Below are positions 48,944 through 57,943 of a stretch of 64,000 nt of DNA, piece by piece. The number at the start of each line of letters is the position of its first letter. Position 1 is the first letter of the stretch. This stretch comes from JBCBSZ01 sp039818945 (GTDB lineage Bacteria > Actinomycetota > Acidimicrobiia > Acidimicrobiales > Poriferisodalaceae): positions 94,950 through 158,949 of the forward strand of contig JBCBSZ010000003.1 in the NCBI GenBank assembly GCA_039818945.1, read 5' to 3'. Below the pieces are notes generated by a model that searched no databases, had not been told where the DNA came from, and was given only the letters and a program-made list of their open reading frames with translations. A program made the translations under genes and the position numbers.

Positions 48944-49647
48944 TGAGCCCGGCCGTAGTCGGGGTCGGCGTCGATCACGAGGTCGAGGAGCAGCTCGTGA
49001 TCGTCGGTCTCCTTCCACGGGAGGGCGACGTAGAGGGGCAGCCCGAAGGTGCGGAGCCGATCGAGCTGCCGGTACACCTGCTGCTGGTAGGCGAACCGCC
49101 GCTCCCACGCCCAGTCGTGCGGGGCGAAACCCGTACCCGGATCGATCACGACGAGCTCGCGGATCCCGAACCGGTCGGCGTCGCGCAGGCGGGCCTCGAA
49201 GAAGTCGATGATCACCTGCACCGGGTCGGCGTCGGTCACGACCTGCATGCGGAGCGGGTCGGGCCCCGACAGGAAGGGCAGGACGACCGGGCAGCGGTGC
49301 TCGGCGACGATCTCCATCATCTCGGGCTGCTGGAGACCGTCCGCGGCGTTGAGCCACGTGACCCCGAGGTCCAGGGCCCGGCGGGCGGTCTCGGGCCGCC
49401 AGGTGTCGACGCTGATCGGCACGTCGTACGCGACCAGGGTGGGCAGGACGGCGGCCAGCCGGCCCCACTCCTCGTCGACCGTGGTCTCCCCCGCTGCGAA
49501 CGTCGACCCCTGCCCCCCGACGTCGAACCCCCACGCGCCCTCGGCGAGGAGCCACTCGGCCCGGCGCGCCGCCTCGTCGGCGTCTCGGACGATCGAGTCG
49601 CCGTGGAGGGAGTCGGGCGAGGCGTTGAGGACACCGAAGAGCCGCAT
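48883..49647 (-). CDS. Dihydropteroate synthase homologue with divergent active-site motifs
   Basis: 254 residues, TIM-barrel DHPS family. The first loop is GVLNASPDSLHGDS instead of GVxNVTPDSFSDGG, and the second is DVGGQGSTFAAG instead of DIGGESTRPGA; ISVDTWRPETARRALDLG and the strand with VVIDPGTGFAPH are clear. The changes at the sulfa/pABA loops are similar in spirit to FolP2-type paralogues that lack synthase activity, so function as a true FolP is uncertain. A separate complete folP may exist elsewhere. The stop lies 61 bases inside the sigma-factor gene on the opposite strand. Confidence 0.82.
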   Translation of the reverse strand: MRLFGVLNASPDSLHGDSIVRDADEAARRAEWLLAEGAWGFDVGGQGSTFAAGETTVDEEWGRLAAVLPTLVAYDVPISVDTWRPETARRALDLGVTWLNAADGLQQPEMMEIVAEHRCPVVLPFLSGPDPLRMQVVTDADPVQVIIDFFEARLRDADRFGIRELVVIDPGTGFAPHDWAWERRFAYQQQVYRQLDRLRTFGLPLYVALPWKETDDHELLLDLVIDADPDYGRAHHPDRILAAASARRSANQER

Positions 49648-49714
49648 GGTCGCGGAGGCTAGTGACGAGGTCGTGTGGGGCCCGCACCCCACTGTGGTCG
49701 GATCGGGGCGTCGT

Positions 49715-49720
49715 TAGTCT
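49715..49720 (+). promoter_or_regulatory. -10 box TAGTCT of lipoprotein gene (leaderless)
   Basis: TAGTCT, seven bases, then the GTG at 49728; no ribosome binding site. Confidence 0.5.
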
Positions 49721-49727
49721 CCCAGTC

Positions 49728-50714
49728 GTGCGCCGCCTCCTCGCCCTCCTCACCGCCGCCGTCGCCCTCGCCGCCTGCTCCGGTGACGGTGGGACCGATC
49801 TCGCGACCATCGGCCTGGACGAGGCGCTCGCCTCCGCCGCCGAGTCCGGTGCCGACGTGGAGACCTACCGGCTCGAGGCGTTCACGACCACCGAGCTGGA
49901 GCTCGACGACGGCACCACGCTGACGATCACACCGGAGTTGCCCGACGTGTTCGAGTTCGACGGCGAGCTGTCCTCGCAGCTCCTGCGTTCGGTCGGAGCC
50001 GGCTTCCTCGAAGGCGCGGCGGGAGCCGGCGCCGGCGACATCACCTTCGAGGAGCTGCGGGCCCGAGAGGACGAGCTGGTCATCGAACAGATCGTCACGC
50101 CGGACGCCCTGTACCAGCTCAACCGCTTCGGCCAGGTGCTCGGCGAGGTGCTCGGCGTGGGCTCCTCACCCGAGGAGCAGCTGCTGGCCAGCGGCGAGTG
50201 GCTGCGCGTCGCGCCCGAGGGCCTCGGCCTCACCCCGGAGCAGCTCGCCGCCTCGCAGTCGGGATCGACCGCGCTCGGCCCCGAGCTCCTCGAGCTCGAG
50301 TCCGTCGATCGACTCGAGCGTGGCGAGGAGCTCGGCCTGGTCGACGTCGCCGGCGTCGAGACCCGAGCGTTCCGGGCCGATCTCACGCTCGCGGAGCTGA
50401 CCGAGGCCGGCAGCGGGTTCGATCCGACCGGGGCGCTGGCCGGCCTCGACGACGACCTCGGCATCACCGACCTGCAGGCCGCCCTCCTCTCCAGCGAGGT
50501 GACGATCACGGTCCACGTCGACGAGGACCTCCAGACCCGCCGGATCGCACTGGCCGGTGCGTTCCCGGCCGACGGCACCCCCGGCGTGCGGTCCATCTCG
50601 ATCGACGGCCACAGCGACGTCCTGGACGTCGGCGACCCTTCGATCGAGGTGGTCGTTCCCGAGCGGTGGACCGACGCGACGGACGTCTTCCGGCAGCTCC
50701 TCGGCGTGGGCTGA
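49728..50714 (+). CDS. Hypothetical secreted lipoprotein
   Basis: 328 residues. The signal peptide RRLLALLTAAVALAACSGD ends in a lipobox (LAAC), so the mature protein would be lipid-anchored outside the membrane. The mature part has repeated amphipathic strands (YRLEAFTTTELELDDGTTLT, ELVIEQIVTPDALYQL, EVTITVHVDEDLQTRRIALA), suggesting a LolA/LprG-like half-barrel that binds lipids. That is inferred from the strand pattern rather than a recognised domain. The GTG start sits seven bases after TAGTCT. Confidence 0.8.
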   Translation: MRRLLALLTAAVALAACSGDGGTDLATIGLDEALASAAESGADVETYRLEAFTTTELELDDGTTLTITPELPDVFEFDGELSSQLLRSVGAGFLEGAAGAGAGDITFEELRAREDELVIEQIVTPDALYQLNRFGQVLGEVLGVGSSPEEQLLASGEWLRVAPEGLGLTPEQLAASQSGSTALGPELLELESVDRLERGEELGLVDVAGVETRAFRADLTLAELTEAGSGFDPTGALAGLDDDLGITDLQAALLSSEVTITVHVDEDLQTRRIALAGAFPADGTPGVRSISIDGHSDVLDVGDPSIEVVVPERWTDATDVFRQLLGVG

Positions 50715-50787
50715 GTCACCACGTCGGCCGCATTCGCGCGAGCGCTCGGCTGCCGCGCGACCAGGCACCGCATCGGGAGGATGCCCG

Positions 50788-51345
50788 ATGCCCGGCGGAC
50801 CCGATTCGCGGATCGTCGCGAGCATGACGTTCGCACCCATCTCCGCCTGCCACCACCCCCGCGACTGGGAGCTCGCCTCCCAGCTCCTCGACGACTACCT
50901 CGACTGGCTCGGCTGCGCCTCCGGCGTGGGCGACGTCGGGACCGTCCAACCGTCCGCCGACGTGGAGCGCCTCGACCTGCGCGCCGCGTTCGCCGGCCCC
51001 GACGACCGCTTCTTCCTCGCCCGCCTCGGCGCACTCGCGGCCGGGACCGTCGGCGCCCGACGCCTCGACCACGACGACGTCGAGCTCGTGCGCCTCTTCG
51101 TGCACCCGGCCGCCCGCGGCTCCGGGCTCGGGCGCCGGCTCACCGAGCGCGTCCTCCTGCACGCGATCGAGGTGGGCGCCCGCCGGATCGTCCTCGACAC
51201 CCACGACCGGGTCATGCCCGAGGCGGCGGCGATGTACCGCTCGCTCGGCTTCGAGGAGACCGACGAGCCCTGTCCGATCCCGGTGCCGGGCGCGGTGCGA
51301 TACGCCCTCCCGCTCACCCTGAGCCTACGGTACGCGAGCCTCTGA
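50788..51345 (+). CDS. GNAT family N-acetyltransferase
   Basis: 185 residues. VRLFVHPAARGSGLGRRLTE near residue 100-115 is the acetyl-CoA binding signature and VLDTHDRVMPEAAAMYRSLG the following helix with the conserved Tyr region; CPIPVPGAVRYAL closes the fold. GGGAGG lies seven bases before the ATG at 50788; an internal ATG at 50824 would remove the first 12 residues only. The acceptor is unknown. Confidence 0.87.
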   Translation: MPGGPDSRIVASMTFAPISACHHPRDWELASQLLDDYLDWLGCASGVGDVGTVQPSADVERLDLRAAFAGPDDRFFLARLGALAAGTVGARRLDHDDVELVRLFVHPAARGSGLGRRLTERVLLHAIEVGARRIVLDTHDRVMPEAAAMYRSLGFEETDEPCPIPVPGAVRYALPLTLSLRYASL

Positions 51346-51396
51346 GCTGGCGAGCATCCCCTCCCCGGGACCACCATGGCCGGGGAGGGGATGCAC

Positions 51397-51795
51397 ATGG
51401 CCGAACAGGTCCCGTTGGTCGACTACCTGGTGCTGGACGACGATCCGCACCTCGAGGCGAACGAGTGCACGAGCTGCGGTGCCCGGTTCTTCGACCGCCG
51501 AAACGCCTGCGCTGCGTGCTTCGGCACCGAGTTCCGCCGCGTGCCGGTGGCCTCCGAGGGTGAGGTGAAGGCGTTCACGATCGTGGCCCACGCCGCGCCG
51601 GGGATCCCGACGCCGTTCGTCGCCGCGGTCGTCGACTGCGACGGCACGAGCGTGCGGGCCAACCTCGTCGACGTCGAGCCCGACGACGAGCACGTCACGC
51701 TGGGCATGAAGGTCCGCCTCGCCACCTATCCGATGGGCACCGACGACGACGGTGTCGAAGCGATCGCGTTCGGCTACGCGCCGACCGCGGCCTGA
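51397..51795 (+). CDS. DUF35 zinc-ribbon/OB-fold protein, thiolase partner
   Basis: 132 residues. A rubredoxin-like zinc ribbon with CTSCG and CAACFG (about residues 26-43) is followed by an OB-fold (EGEVKAFTIVAHAAPGIPTP onward). DUF35 proteins bind acyl-CoA and form complexes with non-decarboxylating thiolases, including steroid side-chain lyases. The thiolase gene follows after 15 bases. AGGGG precedes the ATG at 51397; an ATG at 51391 is also in frame. Confidence 0.92.
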   Translation: MAEQVPLVDYLVLDDDPHLEANECTSCGARFFDRRNACAACFGTEFRRVPVASEGEVKAFTIVAHAAPGIPTPFVAAVVDCDGTSVRANLVDVEPDDEHVTLGMKVRLATYPMGTDDDGVEAIAFGYAPTAA

Positions 51796-51810
51796 GCAAG
51801 GGAAGCACCG

Positions 51811-53013
51811 ATGGCAGATGACGTCTGGATCCTCGGGATCAACATGACGAAGTTCGGCAAGCACCCCGACCTCGATGCGGTCGACCTCGCGGCCCAGGCC
51901 TCGATGGCCGCGCTCGCGGACGGTGGCGTGACGATGGCCGACATGGGCGTGCTCGCCGCCGGCAACCTCATGGGCGGCGGCGGCCTCGGCCAGCAGTTGC
52001 AGAAGCAGATCGGTCAGACCGGCATCCCCGTCTACAACGTCGCCAACGCCTGCGCGACCGGGGCCACCGCCCTGCGCACGGTGATCATGGCCATCAAGGC
52101 CGGCGAGTGCGACTACGGCCTCGCCGTCGGCGTCGAGAAGCTCGCCGGCGCCGGGCTGCTCGGCGGGGGCGGCAAGCCCAAGCAGGACGGCAAGCACTGG
52201 AACCCCTCCGGGCGCTTCGGTGCCGTGGCGCCGACCGACGGCCGGGTGGGTACCGCCACCATGCCGGGGGTCTTCGCACAGGTCGGCATGGAGTACGGCC
52301 ACAAGTACGGCGGCACCAGCTTCGAGCTCTTCGCCCGCATCAGCGAGAAGAACCACGGCCACTCGACGCTCAACCCGCTGGCCGCCTACACCAAGGCGAT
52401 GTCGGCCGAGCAGATCATGGGCGACGTCATGATCGCCTACCCGAACACCCGGCCGATGTGCTCGGCCAACTGCGACGGCGCCGCAGCAGCGGTCGTCGTG
52501 AGCCGGTCGAAGCTCAAGACGCTCTCGCTCGAGCAGCAGCGCCGGGCAGTGAAGGTGTCGGCGTCGGTGCTCACCTCGGACCCGTGGACCGAGTCCTGCC
52601 AGGTCCTCCCCGACGTGAACACGCTCACCCGGGCCGCCGCGACCCAGGCGTACGAGCAGTCCGGCGTCGGCCCCGACGACCTCGACCTCGTCGAGCTGCA
52701 CGACTGCTTCGCCACCGCCGAGCTGGTGCACTACGACAACCTGATGCTGTGCGAGGAGGGTGGCGCCGTCGACTTCTTCGAGTCGGGTGCTCCCTCCCGT
52801 GACGGACGCATGCCGGTCAACGTCTCGGGCGGCCTGCAGTCGAAGGGTCACCCGATCTCGGCCACCGGCATCGCCAACATCTGGGAGGTGTGCCACCACC
52901 TCCGGGGTGAGGCCGGCGACCGCCAGATCGCGGACGCGAAGGTCGGCCTGGCCCACGTGATCGGCCTCGGCTCGGCCTGCGGCGTGCACGTGCTGGAGCG
53001 GTCGGCCGCCTGA
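51811..53013 (+). CDS. Thiolase-like acyl-CoA acyltransferase/lyase (SCP2-thiolase type)
   Basis: 400 residues. The nucleophilic Cys is in VANACATGATAL near residue 76, and GLQSKGHPISATGIANIWEV near 340 holds the catalytic His. A second Cys of biosynthetic thiolases is represented by GLGSACGVHV near 385. With its DUF35 partner, it resembles thiolase/aldolase pairs of steroid and branched-chain catabolism in actinobacteria, where a retro-aldol cleavage of an acyl-CoA is carried out. The exact substrate is unknown. It starts 15 bases after the DUF35 gene, as one operon. Confidence 0.92.
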   Translation: MADDVWILGINMTKFGKHPDLDAVDLAAQASMAALADGGVTMADMGVLAAGNLMGGGGLGQQLQKQIGQTGIPVYNVANACATGATALRTVIMAIKAGECDYGLAVGVEKLAGAGLLGGGGKPKQDGKHWNPSGRFGAVAPTDGRVGTATMPGVFAQVGMEYGHKYGGTSFELFARISEKNHGHSTLNPLAAYTKAMSAEQIMGDVMIAYPNTRPMCSANCDGAAAAVVVSRSKLKTLSLEQQRRAVKVSASVLTSDPWTESCQVLPDVNTLTRAAATQAYEQSGVGPDDLDLVELHDCFATAELVHYDNLMLCEEGGAVDFFESGAPSRDGRMPVNVSGGLQSKGHPISATGIANIWEVCHHLRGEAGDRQIADAKVGLAHVIGLGSACGVHVLERSAA

Positions 53014-53154
53014 GCGGCCGGCCCACCGACGGACCCCGGAGGCTCGCCGGTCCCACACTCCGAGCGACCACCGACCCGACACCACCCCGGCCGTCGCTCC
53101 ACCCGCGGGACCACACCACCACCGAAGCGAGCTGGCCTGAGCGAAGATGACCCG

Positions 53155-54339
53155 ATGAGCGCGCCCACCTCGCCGGTCGCCTCCCACCTGTCCGGGACGG
53201 GAGCGGGAGCCGGGCCGCTGGGCGGCGTGCGGACCACGGTGAAGGAGCTGATCGCCGTCGCCGGGGTCGAGCTCACGGCGAACACCACCGTCGAGCTGCC
53301 CGCTTCGGCCATCGCTGCCGAGCTGGAGTCGCCGATCGTGACGCGCCTGCGGGCGGCAGGCGCGTCGATCGAGTCGACCTCGACGACGCACGAGCTGGCC
53401 TGGGGCATCACGAGCTGGACCGGCGGTCGTCGGGTCGCGAACCCGGTGGTCGACGGGCGGGTCGCCGGTGGCTCGTCGGGCGGAGCGGCTGCGCTCGTGG
53501 CCCAGGGCGCAGCCGACCTCGGCGTCGGGACCGACACCGCGGGCTCGATCCGCATCCCGGCCGGGTGGTGCGACCTCGTCGGCTGGAAGCCGACCGTCGA
53601 CCTCGTCCCGACCGAGCACGTGCTACCGCTCGCGCCCGGGTTCGACACCGTCGGCTTCCTCGCCCGCGACGTCGACCTGCTCGACCGCGTCGCCGATCTG
53701 CTCGACGTCGGCGATGTGGAGGCACGACCGGTGCGGATCGCCGAGCTCCGCCTCGACGGAGCGGTGCGCGATCGGCGACTCGATCGCCCGATCTCCGACT
53801 CGCTCGACGTGCTGCGGCGAGCCGGCCACGAGGTCGTCGCACCGCTCGTCGGACCGCCGGCCGAGGCGACCCTGCGCAGCTTCGCCACGCTGCAGCTCGA
53901 CGCCTCGCTCCGGGCCCACCGCGACGTGCTCGGCACCTGGCCGGAGCAGCGCGCTCGCTACGGGGCAGCGATCCGGCAGCGGCTGACGGCGGCCGAGCGG
54001 CTCGACGAAGCCGAGGTGGCGATGGCCCGCCAGGCCCGGGACGAGCTGGCGAGCACGCTCGCCGGGTGGTTCGACCGGGTCGACGCCCTCGTGCTCCCGA
54101 CCACCGGCTGCGAACCCCCAACCCAGGATCGACCCGACGAGGTCGAGGTCGACGGGTCGTGGCACGACCTGCGCTCGGTGGTGCTCCCCCACACGGTGCT
54201 CGCCAACCTGACCGGCGCACCGGCGGTCTCGGTGCCCGCCCGAGTCGAGGGCGCACCCAGCGGCGTGCAGGTCCTCGTCCCGGCGGGAGCGGACCGGCGG
54301 GCGTTGCGCCTGGCCGCCGACCTGATGGCGGCGACGTGA
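53155..54339 (+). CDS. Amidase signature family hydrolase
   Basis: 394 residues. The amidase triad is visible: Lys in RTTVKELIAVAGVEL near residue 26, cis-Ser and nucleophilic Ser in VAGGSSGGAAALVAQGAADL with GTDTAGSIRIPAGWC following (about 104-140). At under 400 residues it is at the short end of the family (often 430-500), so an AtzF- or GatA-related but trimmed enzyme. It hydrolyses an amide of unknown identity. The stop overlaps the next gene by GTGA. Confidence 0.88.
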   Translation: MSAPTSPVASHLSGTGAGAGPLGGVRTTVKELIAVAGVELTANTTVELPASAIAAELESPIVTRLRAAGASIESTSTTHELAWGITSWTGGRRVANPVVDGRVAGGSSGGAAALVAQGAADLGVGTDTAGSIRIPAGWCDLVGWKPTVDLVPTEHVLPLAPGFDTVGFLARDVDLLDRVADLLDVGDVEARPVRIAELRLDGAVRDRRLDRPISDSLDVLRRAGHEVVAPLVGPPAEATLRSFATLQLDASLRAHRDVLGTWPEQRARYGAAIRQRLTAAERLDEAEVAMARQARDELASTLAGWFDRVDALVLPTTGCEPPTQDRPDEVEVDGSWHDLRSVVLPHTVLANLTGAPAVSVPARVEGAPSGVQVLVPAGADRRALRLAADLMAAT

Positions 54340-55103
54340 GTCCTCGCCGACACGACCACGACGCGGGCGGCGACCCGGAGCTGCTCGCCGCGAAGGCGGA
54401 CCTGCGCACCAGGGCGTGGGACGCCATCGTCGCCGCGGGCGCCGGCCGCTTCCCGGCGCCGCACCACCGCATCCCGAACTTCGTCGGCGCCGAGGCGGCG
54501 GCCGAGCAGCTCCGCTCGCTCCCCGCATGGAGGTCGGCCCGGACGATCAAGGCCAACCCGGACTCGCCCCAGTGGCCTGTCCGCCAGCGGGCGTTGGAGG
54601 ACGGCAAGACGGTCTTCATGGCCGTCCCCCGCCTCGCCGAGGACGACCCGTTCTTCCTGCTCGACCCGGAGGAGCTGGCCGACACCCCCCGGAAGGCCAG
54701 CTCGATCAAGGGCGCGAGCCGGAGCGCCCGGACGGTGTCGTTCGCCGAGCTGGAACCGGTCGATCTCGTCGTGACGGGCTGCGTGGCCGTGAGCCCCGAC
54801 GGCGGACGACTCGGCAAGGGCGGCGGGTTCAGCGACCTCGAGTACGCCATCGCCTGGGAGGCGGGGCTCATCGGTCCCGAGACCGTCGTGGTGACCACGG
54901 TCCACGACGCGCAGGTGGTCGGTGAGGGTGACATCCCCCTCACCGACCACGACATCCGGCTCGATCACATCGTGACGCCGGACCGCATCATCGACTGCCC
55001 GACCGACGCCCGGCCGCCGGTCGGGATCCGGTGGGACGAGCTGACCGACGAGAAGATCGGGGCGATCCCGGTCCTGCGCCGCCTGGCCGAGCTCAGGCGC
55101 TGA
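54336..55103 (+). CDS. 5-formyltetrahydrofolate cyclo-ligase family protein (MTHFSD-like)
   Basis: 255 residues, beginning at a GTG that overlaps the amidase stop. The N-terminal helix RTRAWDAIVAAGAGRFP and the core VVTGCVAVSPDGGRLGKGGGFSDLEYAI (about 145-175) carry the GGGxxD loop of cyclo-ligases. The typical enzyme is about 190 residues, and this one has the insertions of the MTHFS-domain protein subgroup seen in eukaryotes and actinobacteria. Folate activity is therefore plausible but not certain. It is convergent with the MFS exporter gene, overlapping by 11 bases. Confidence 0.83.
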   Translation: MSPRRHDHDAGGDPELLAAKADLRTRAWDAIVAAGAGRFPAPHHRIPNFVGAEAAAEQLRSLPAWRSARTIKANPDSPQWPVRQRALEDGKTVFMAVPRLAEDDPFFLLDPEELADTPRKASSIKGASRSARTVSFAELEPVDLVVTGCVAVSPDGGRLGKGGGFSDLEYAIAWEAGLIGPETVVVTTVHDAQVVGEGDIPLTDHDIRLDHIVTPDRIIDCPTDARPPVGIRWDELTDEKIGAIPVLRRLAELRR

Positions 55104-56667
55104 CGAGCTCCCGCTCGCGCTCGTCCTCGACGATCTCGACCTCGCCCGAGCCCGAGCGGTAGATCGCCCAGGCCAGCCCACCGGCGAGCACGGCGGCGAC
55201 GGTGGCCACCGTCATCGAGAGGCCCCAGCCGTCGAGGAAGGCGTCCTGCGCCGCAGCGGCGACCTGCTGGCCCTCCGGCCCGAGCTGACCGGCGACGGCG
55301 AGGGCCTGGCCGATGCCCTCCTCGACCGGCTCGGCCAGCTCCTCCGGCAGGGTCTCGGCGGTGTCGGCGATGCTCGAGGTGTACCCGGCGGTGAGCACCG
55401 AGCCGATCAGGGCCACGCCGACCGCCGAGCCGAACTCCCGGACGGTGTCGTTGAGCGCCGAGGCGACGCCCTGCTTCTCGGCCGGCAGCGAGGCGGTGAT
55501 GGCGGTCGTGGCCGGGCTCATGGCGAGTCCGACGCCGGCACCGGCGAGGATCAGGCCCGGCAGCACGGCGCCGTAGCTCGGATCGCTGGTCGCGACGGCC
55601 ATGATCGCGAAGCCGGCGGCGAGCAGGAACGAGCCGACGGCGAGCTGGTTGCCGAGGCCGAAGCGCTCCGACAGGCGGGGAGCGATCGGCGAGAGGCCAA
55701 TCATCGCCGCCGCCATCGGCAACAGACCCGCCGCTGCCGTCACGGCCGAGTAGCCGAGCACCGCCTGCAGGTACTGGATCACCACCAGGAAGGCGCCGAA
55801 CATCAGCGCGAAGACCAGGAGCAGCGACGCCGACCCGGCGGCGAGCGCCCGGTTGGAGAAGATGCGGACGTCGAGCATGGGCTCGACGCGGGCGCCCTCG
55901 TCGTGGGCCCGGCCGGTACGGAGCTCCCAGTACACGAAGCCGATCGCACCGAGCACACCACCGACGAGGCCGGCGACGGTCAGCGGGGCGGTCCACCCGA
56001 TCTCCGGACCCTCGTGGATGCCGAGGACCAGGCCGGCGACGGCGATCACCGACAGCACGGCGCCACCGACGTCGAAGCCGGCCGGGTGCTCGTTGCGGCT
56101 GTCGGGCACGATCACGGCGGCGAGCACGAGCGACGCCACGGCCATGCCGACCGGCAGCGCGAACAGCCACGGCCACGTGACGTTGTCGATGATGATCGCC
56201 GAGAAGAAGAGGCCCAGGACGCCGCCGGCGCCGGCGAACCCGGCCCAGGTGCCGACGGCCCGGCCCCGCTCCTCCTCCGGGAACACCGCGGTGATGATCG
56301 ACAGCGTGGCCGGCATGATCATCGCCGCACCGAGGCCCGCGAGCGACCGGTAGACGATCATCTCGCCGGCGCTGCCGGCGAAGGCCGCCAGGGTGTTCGC
56401 CGCGGCGAAGATGACGAGACCGAGGCTCAGGACCCGACGGCGGCCCCAGCGGTCGCCGAGCTCGCCGATCGGGAGCAGCAGGGCGGCGAGGGTCAGCGTG
56501 TAGGCGTTGACGACCCAGAGGATCTGGCTGGAGCTGGCGTCGAGCTCGACGGCGAGCTCGTTGAGGGCGACGTTGAGGCCCGAGACCGACGAGACGACGG
56601 CGATGAGCGCCAGACACATCGTGGCGAGCACGGCGCTGCGGCGCCGGGGCGTGAGGGTGGTGGCCAT
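55093..56667 (-). CDS. MFS drug/proton antiporter, DHA2 (14-helix) family
   Basis: 524 residues with about 14 hydrophobic segments. The loop motif GELGDRWGRRRVLSLGL near residue 68 and the helix 5 region DHA2 feature TAVFPEEERGRAVGTWAG near 128 place it with EmrB/QacA-like exporters. A C-terminal tail EVEIVEDERERELVSA is acidic. It exports hydrophobic or cationic compounds. A divergent TetR gene starts 117 bases upstream, the standard arrangement for a ligand-induced pump. Its own promoter has a perfect TTGACA. Confidence 0.93.
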   Translation of the reverse strand: MATTLTPRRRSAVLATMCLALIAVVSSVSGLNVALNELAVELDASSSQILWVVNAYTLTLAALLLPIGELGDRWGRRRVLSLGLVIFAAANTLAAFAGSAGEMIVYRSLAGLGAAMIMPATLSIITAVFPEEERGRAVGTWAGFAGAGGVLGLFFSAIIIDNVTWPWLFALPVGMAVASLVLAAVIVPDSRNEHPAGFDVGGAVLSVIAVAGLVLGIHEGPEIGWTAPLTVAGLVGGVLGAIGFVYWELRTGRAHDEGARVEPMLDVRIFSNRALAAGSASLLLVFALMFGAFLVVIQYLQAVLGYSAVTAAAGLLPMAAAMIGLSPIAPRLSERFGLGNQLAVGSFLLAAGFAIMAVATSDPSYGAVLPGLILAGAGVGLAMSPATTAITASLPAEKQGVASALNDTVREFGSAVGVALIGSVLTAGYTSSIADTAETLPEELAEPVEEGIGQALAVAGQLGPEGQQVAAAAQDAFLDGWGLSMTVATVAAVLAGGLAWAIYRSGSGEVEIVEDERERELVSA

Positions 56668-56720
56668 GGGGTGGGCTCCTGACGGGTTCCGGGACTCTTC
56701 CGAGACTCTTGATTTCCGAT

Positions 56721-56749
56721 AATGATGGCTTCAGTATCAGTGGTGTCAA
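56721..56749 (-). promoter_or_regulatory. Promoter of DHA2 exporter gene
   Basis: Minus-strand TTGACA (56744-56749), 17 bases, then ATCATT (56721-56726). It is one of the few consensus -35 boxes in the window. The TetR operator is probably within or next to this AT-rich stretch, but I could not define a clean palindrome. Confidence 0.45.
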
Positions 56750-56771
56750 TACGAGAGTCAAGGTTTCCGGT

Positions 56772-56777
56772 TAGGAT
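56772..56777 (+). promoter_or_regulatory. -10 box TAGGAT of tetR gene (leaderless)
   Basis: TAGGAT, seven bases, then the ATG at 56785. Confidence 0.5.
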
Positions 56778-56784
56778 GTGACCG

Positions 56785-57354
56785 ATGTCCCAGACCACCG
56801 ACGAGCCCGCCACCCGGGGTCGGCCCCGCAGCGCGGACCGGACCGGCGCGATCCTCGATGCCGCCTCCGACCTCCTGCGCGAGGTGGGCTATGACGCGCT
56901 CCGCATGCAGGACGTCGCCGAGCGGGCCGGCGCCGGGTTGGCGACCATCTACCGACGCTGGTCGACCAAGGAGGAGCTGATCGCCGCCGCCATCGGCCAC
57001 CAGCGCCTGATCTCCATCGAGCCGACCGGCGACGCCCGCGCCGACCTGAGGTCGATGGCCCGGGTGTCGGCCGAGGAGCTGTGCAAGACCGGTGAGCTGA
57101 TGGCCGGCTTCATGGCGGCCGCGCACGCGCACGAGATCCTCGGCGAGGCGGTGCGGGCGGAGGCCGAGGTGTTCCGCGGCGGGTTCTCCGACGTGCTCGG
57201 CCAGCTGCTGGGCGAGGACCACCCGCTCATCCCGACGCTCGCCGACGCCATCCCGTCGCTGCTCATGATGCGCTCGGGCATGCTCGGCGAGGAGATCGAC
57301 CCCGACCGCTTCGCCGACGAGTACGTCGCCCTGGTCGACGCCGTCGCCCGCTGA
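56785..57354 (+). CDS. TetR-family regulator of the divergent exporter
   Basis: 189 residues. Helix-turn-helix: TGAILDAASDLLREVGYDAL then DVAERAGAGLATIYRRWSTK (about residues 18-65), a TetR/AcrR N-terminus. The C-terminal part resembles the TetR_C_33-like type. The ATG is seven bases after TAGGAT. Location back-to-back with a DHA2 exporter makes control of that exporter the likely function. Confidence 0.92.
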   Translation: MSQTTDEPATRGRPRSADRTGAILDAASDLLREVGYDALRMQDVAERAGAGLATIYRRWSTKEELIAAAIGHQRLISIEPTGDARADLRSMARVSAEELCKTGELMAGFMAAAHAHEILGEAVRAEAEVFRGGFSDVLGQLLGEDHPLIPTLADAIPSLLMMRSGMLGEEIDPDRFADEYVALVDAVAR

Positions 57355-57370
57355 GGGGCCGGCGCCTCAG
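57351..57370. terminator. Bidirectional hairpin containing both stop codons
   Basis: Stem CTGAGG/CCTCAG with an eight-base GC loop. The TGA of tetR (57352-57354) and the stop of the convergent DinB gene (57367-57369) both lie in the stem. It would serve both directions. Confidence 0.5.
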
Positions 57371-57900
57371 GCGCCGATGACGAGGTAGCCGTCGAGCTCG
57401 GTCAGGCGGTCGGAGGTCGGGGCCGGCGGCAGTGCCTTGCCCAACGGACCCGAGCGGACCTCACCGATCCAGGTGCTGTGCTGGTACTCGTGGTTGATCA
57501 CCGCCACGAGCAGACCGGTGGCGATGACGCGGAGCTGGACCGGTGCGCCGACGTTCCCGGCGTCGATGTCGCCCATCCGCACGTGGACGCGCTCGGCGAC
57601 CGTCCCGCGGTAGGCCCGGAGCCGGTCGAGGTCGGGCAGGTCGCCGCGGTCGGGCTCGTCGGTCGCCGAGTCCATGAGGGCGTCGAGCTCGGGATCGATG
57701 AGCGGCTCGGCGGCGGTGAGGTTGCGGACGAGGTAGTGCGCGACCGCGGCCTGGTGACCGAGGTGCCAGCCGATCGCGCTGGAGCGCTCCTCGGGACGCC
57801 ACCGCACCTCGTCCTCGGAGAGGTCGGCCCACAGCGAGTCGGTGTACGCGAGGGCGCGGTCGTACTCGGCGAGGAGGTCGGCGATCGTGGCGTCGCTCAT
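57367..57900 (-). CDS. DinB superfamily protein (possible metal-dependent)
   Basis: 177 residues, four-helix DinB/maleylpyruvate-isomerase-like fold. The metal-binding His candidates are in AIGWHLGHQAAVAHYLVR near residue 42-58 and VAVINHEYQHSTWIGEV near 138-152. Such proteins may be thiol (mycothiol)-dependent S-transferases in actinobacteria. GAGAGGA precedes the ATG at 57900. It is convergent with tetR, and the ThDP enzyme gene lies upstream on the same strand, 43 bases away. Confidence 0.85.
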   Translation of the reverse strand: MSDATIADLLAEYDRALAYTDSLWADLSEDEVRWRPEERSSAIGWHLGHQAAVAHYLVRNLTAAEPLIDPELDALMDSATDEPDRGDLPDLDRLRAYRGTVAERVHVRMGDIDAGNVGAPVQLRVIATGLLVAVINHEYQHSTWIGEVRSGPLGKALPPAPTSDRLTELDGYLVIGA

Positions 57901-57943
57901 GGTCGGGTCCTCTCGGTCGGACGTGGTCGTGGCGACGGCGGCA

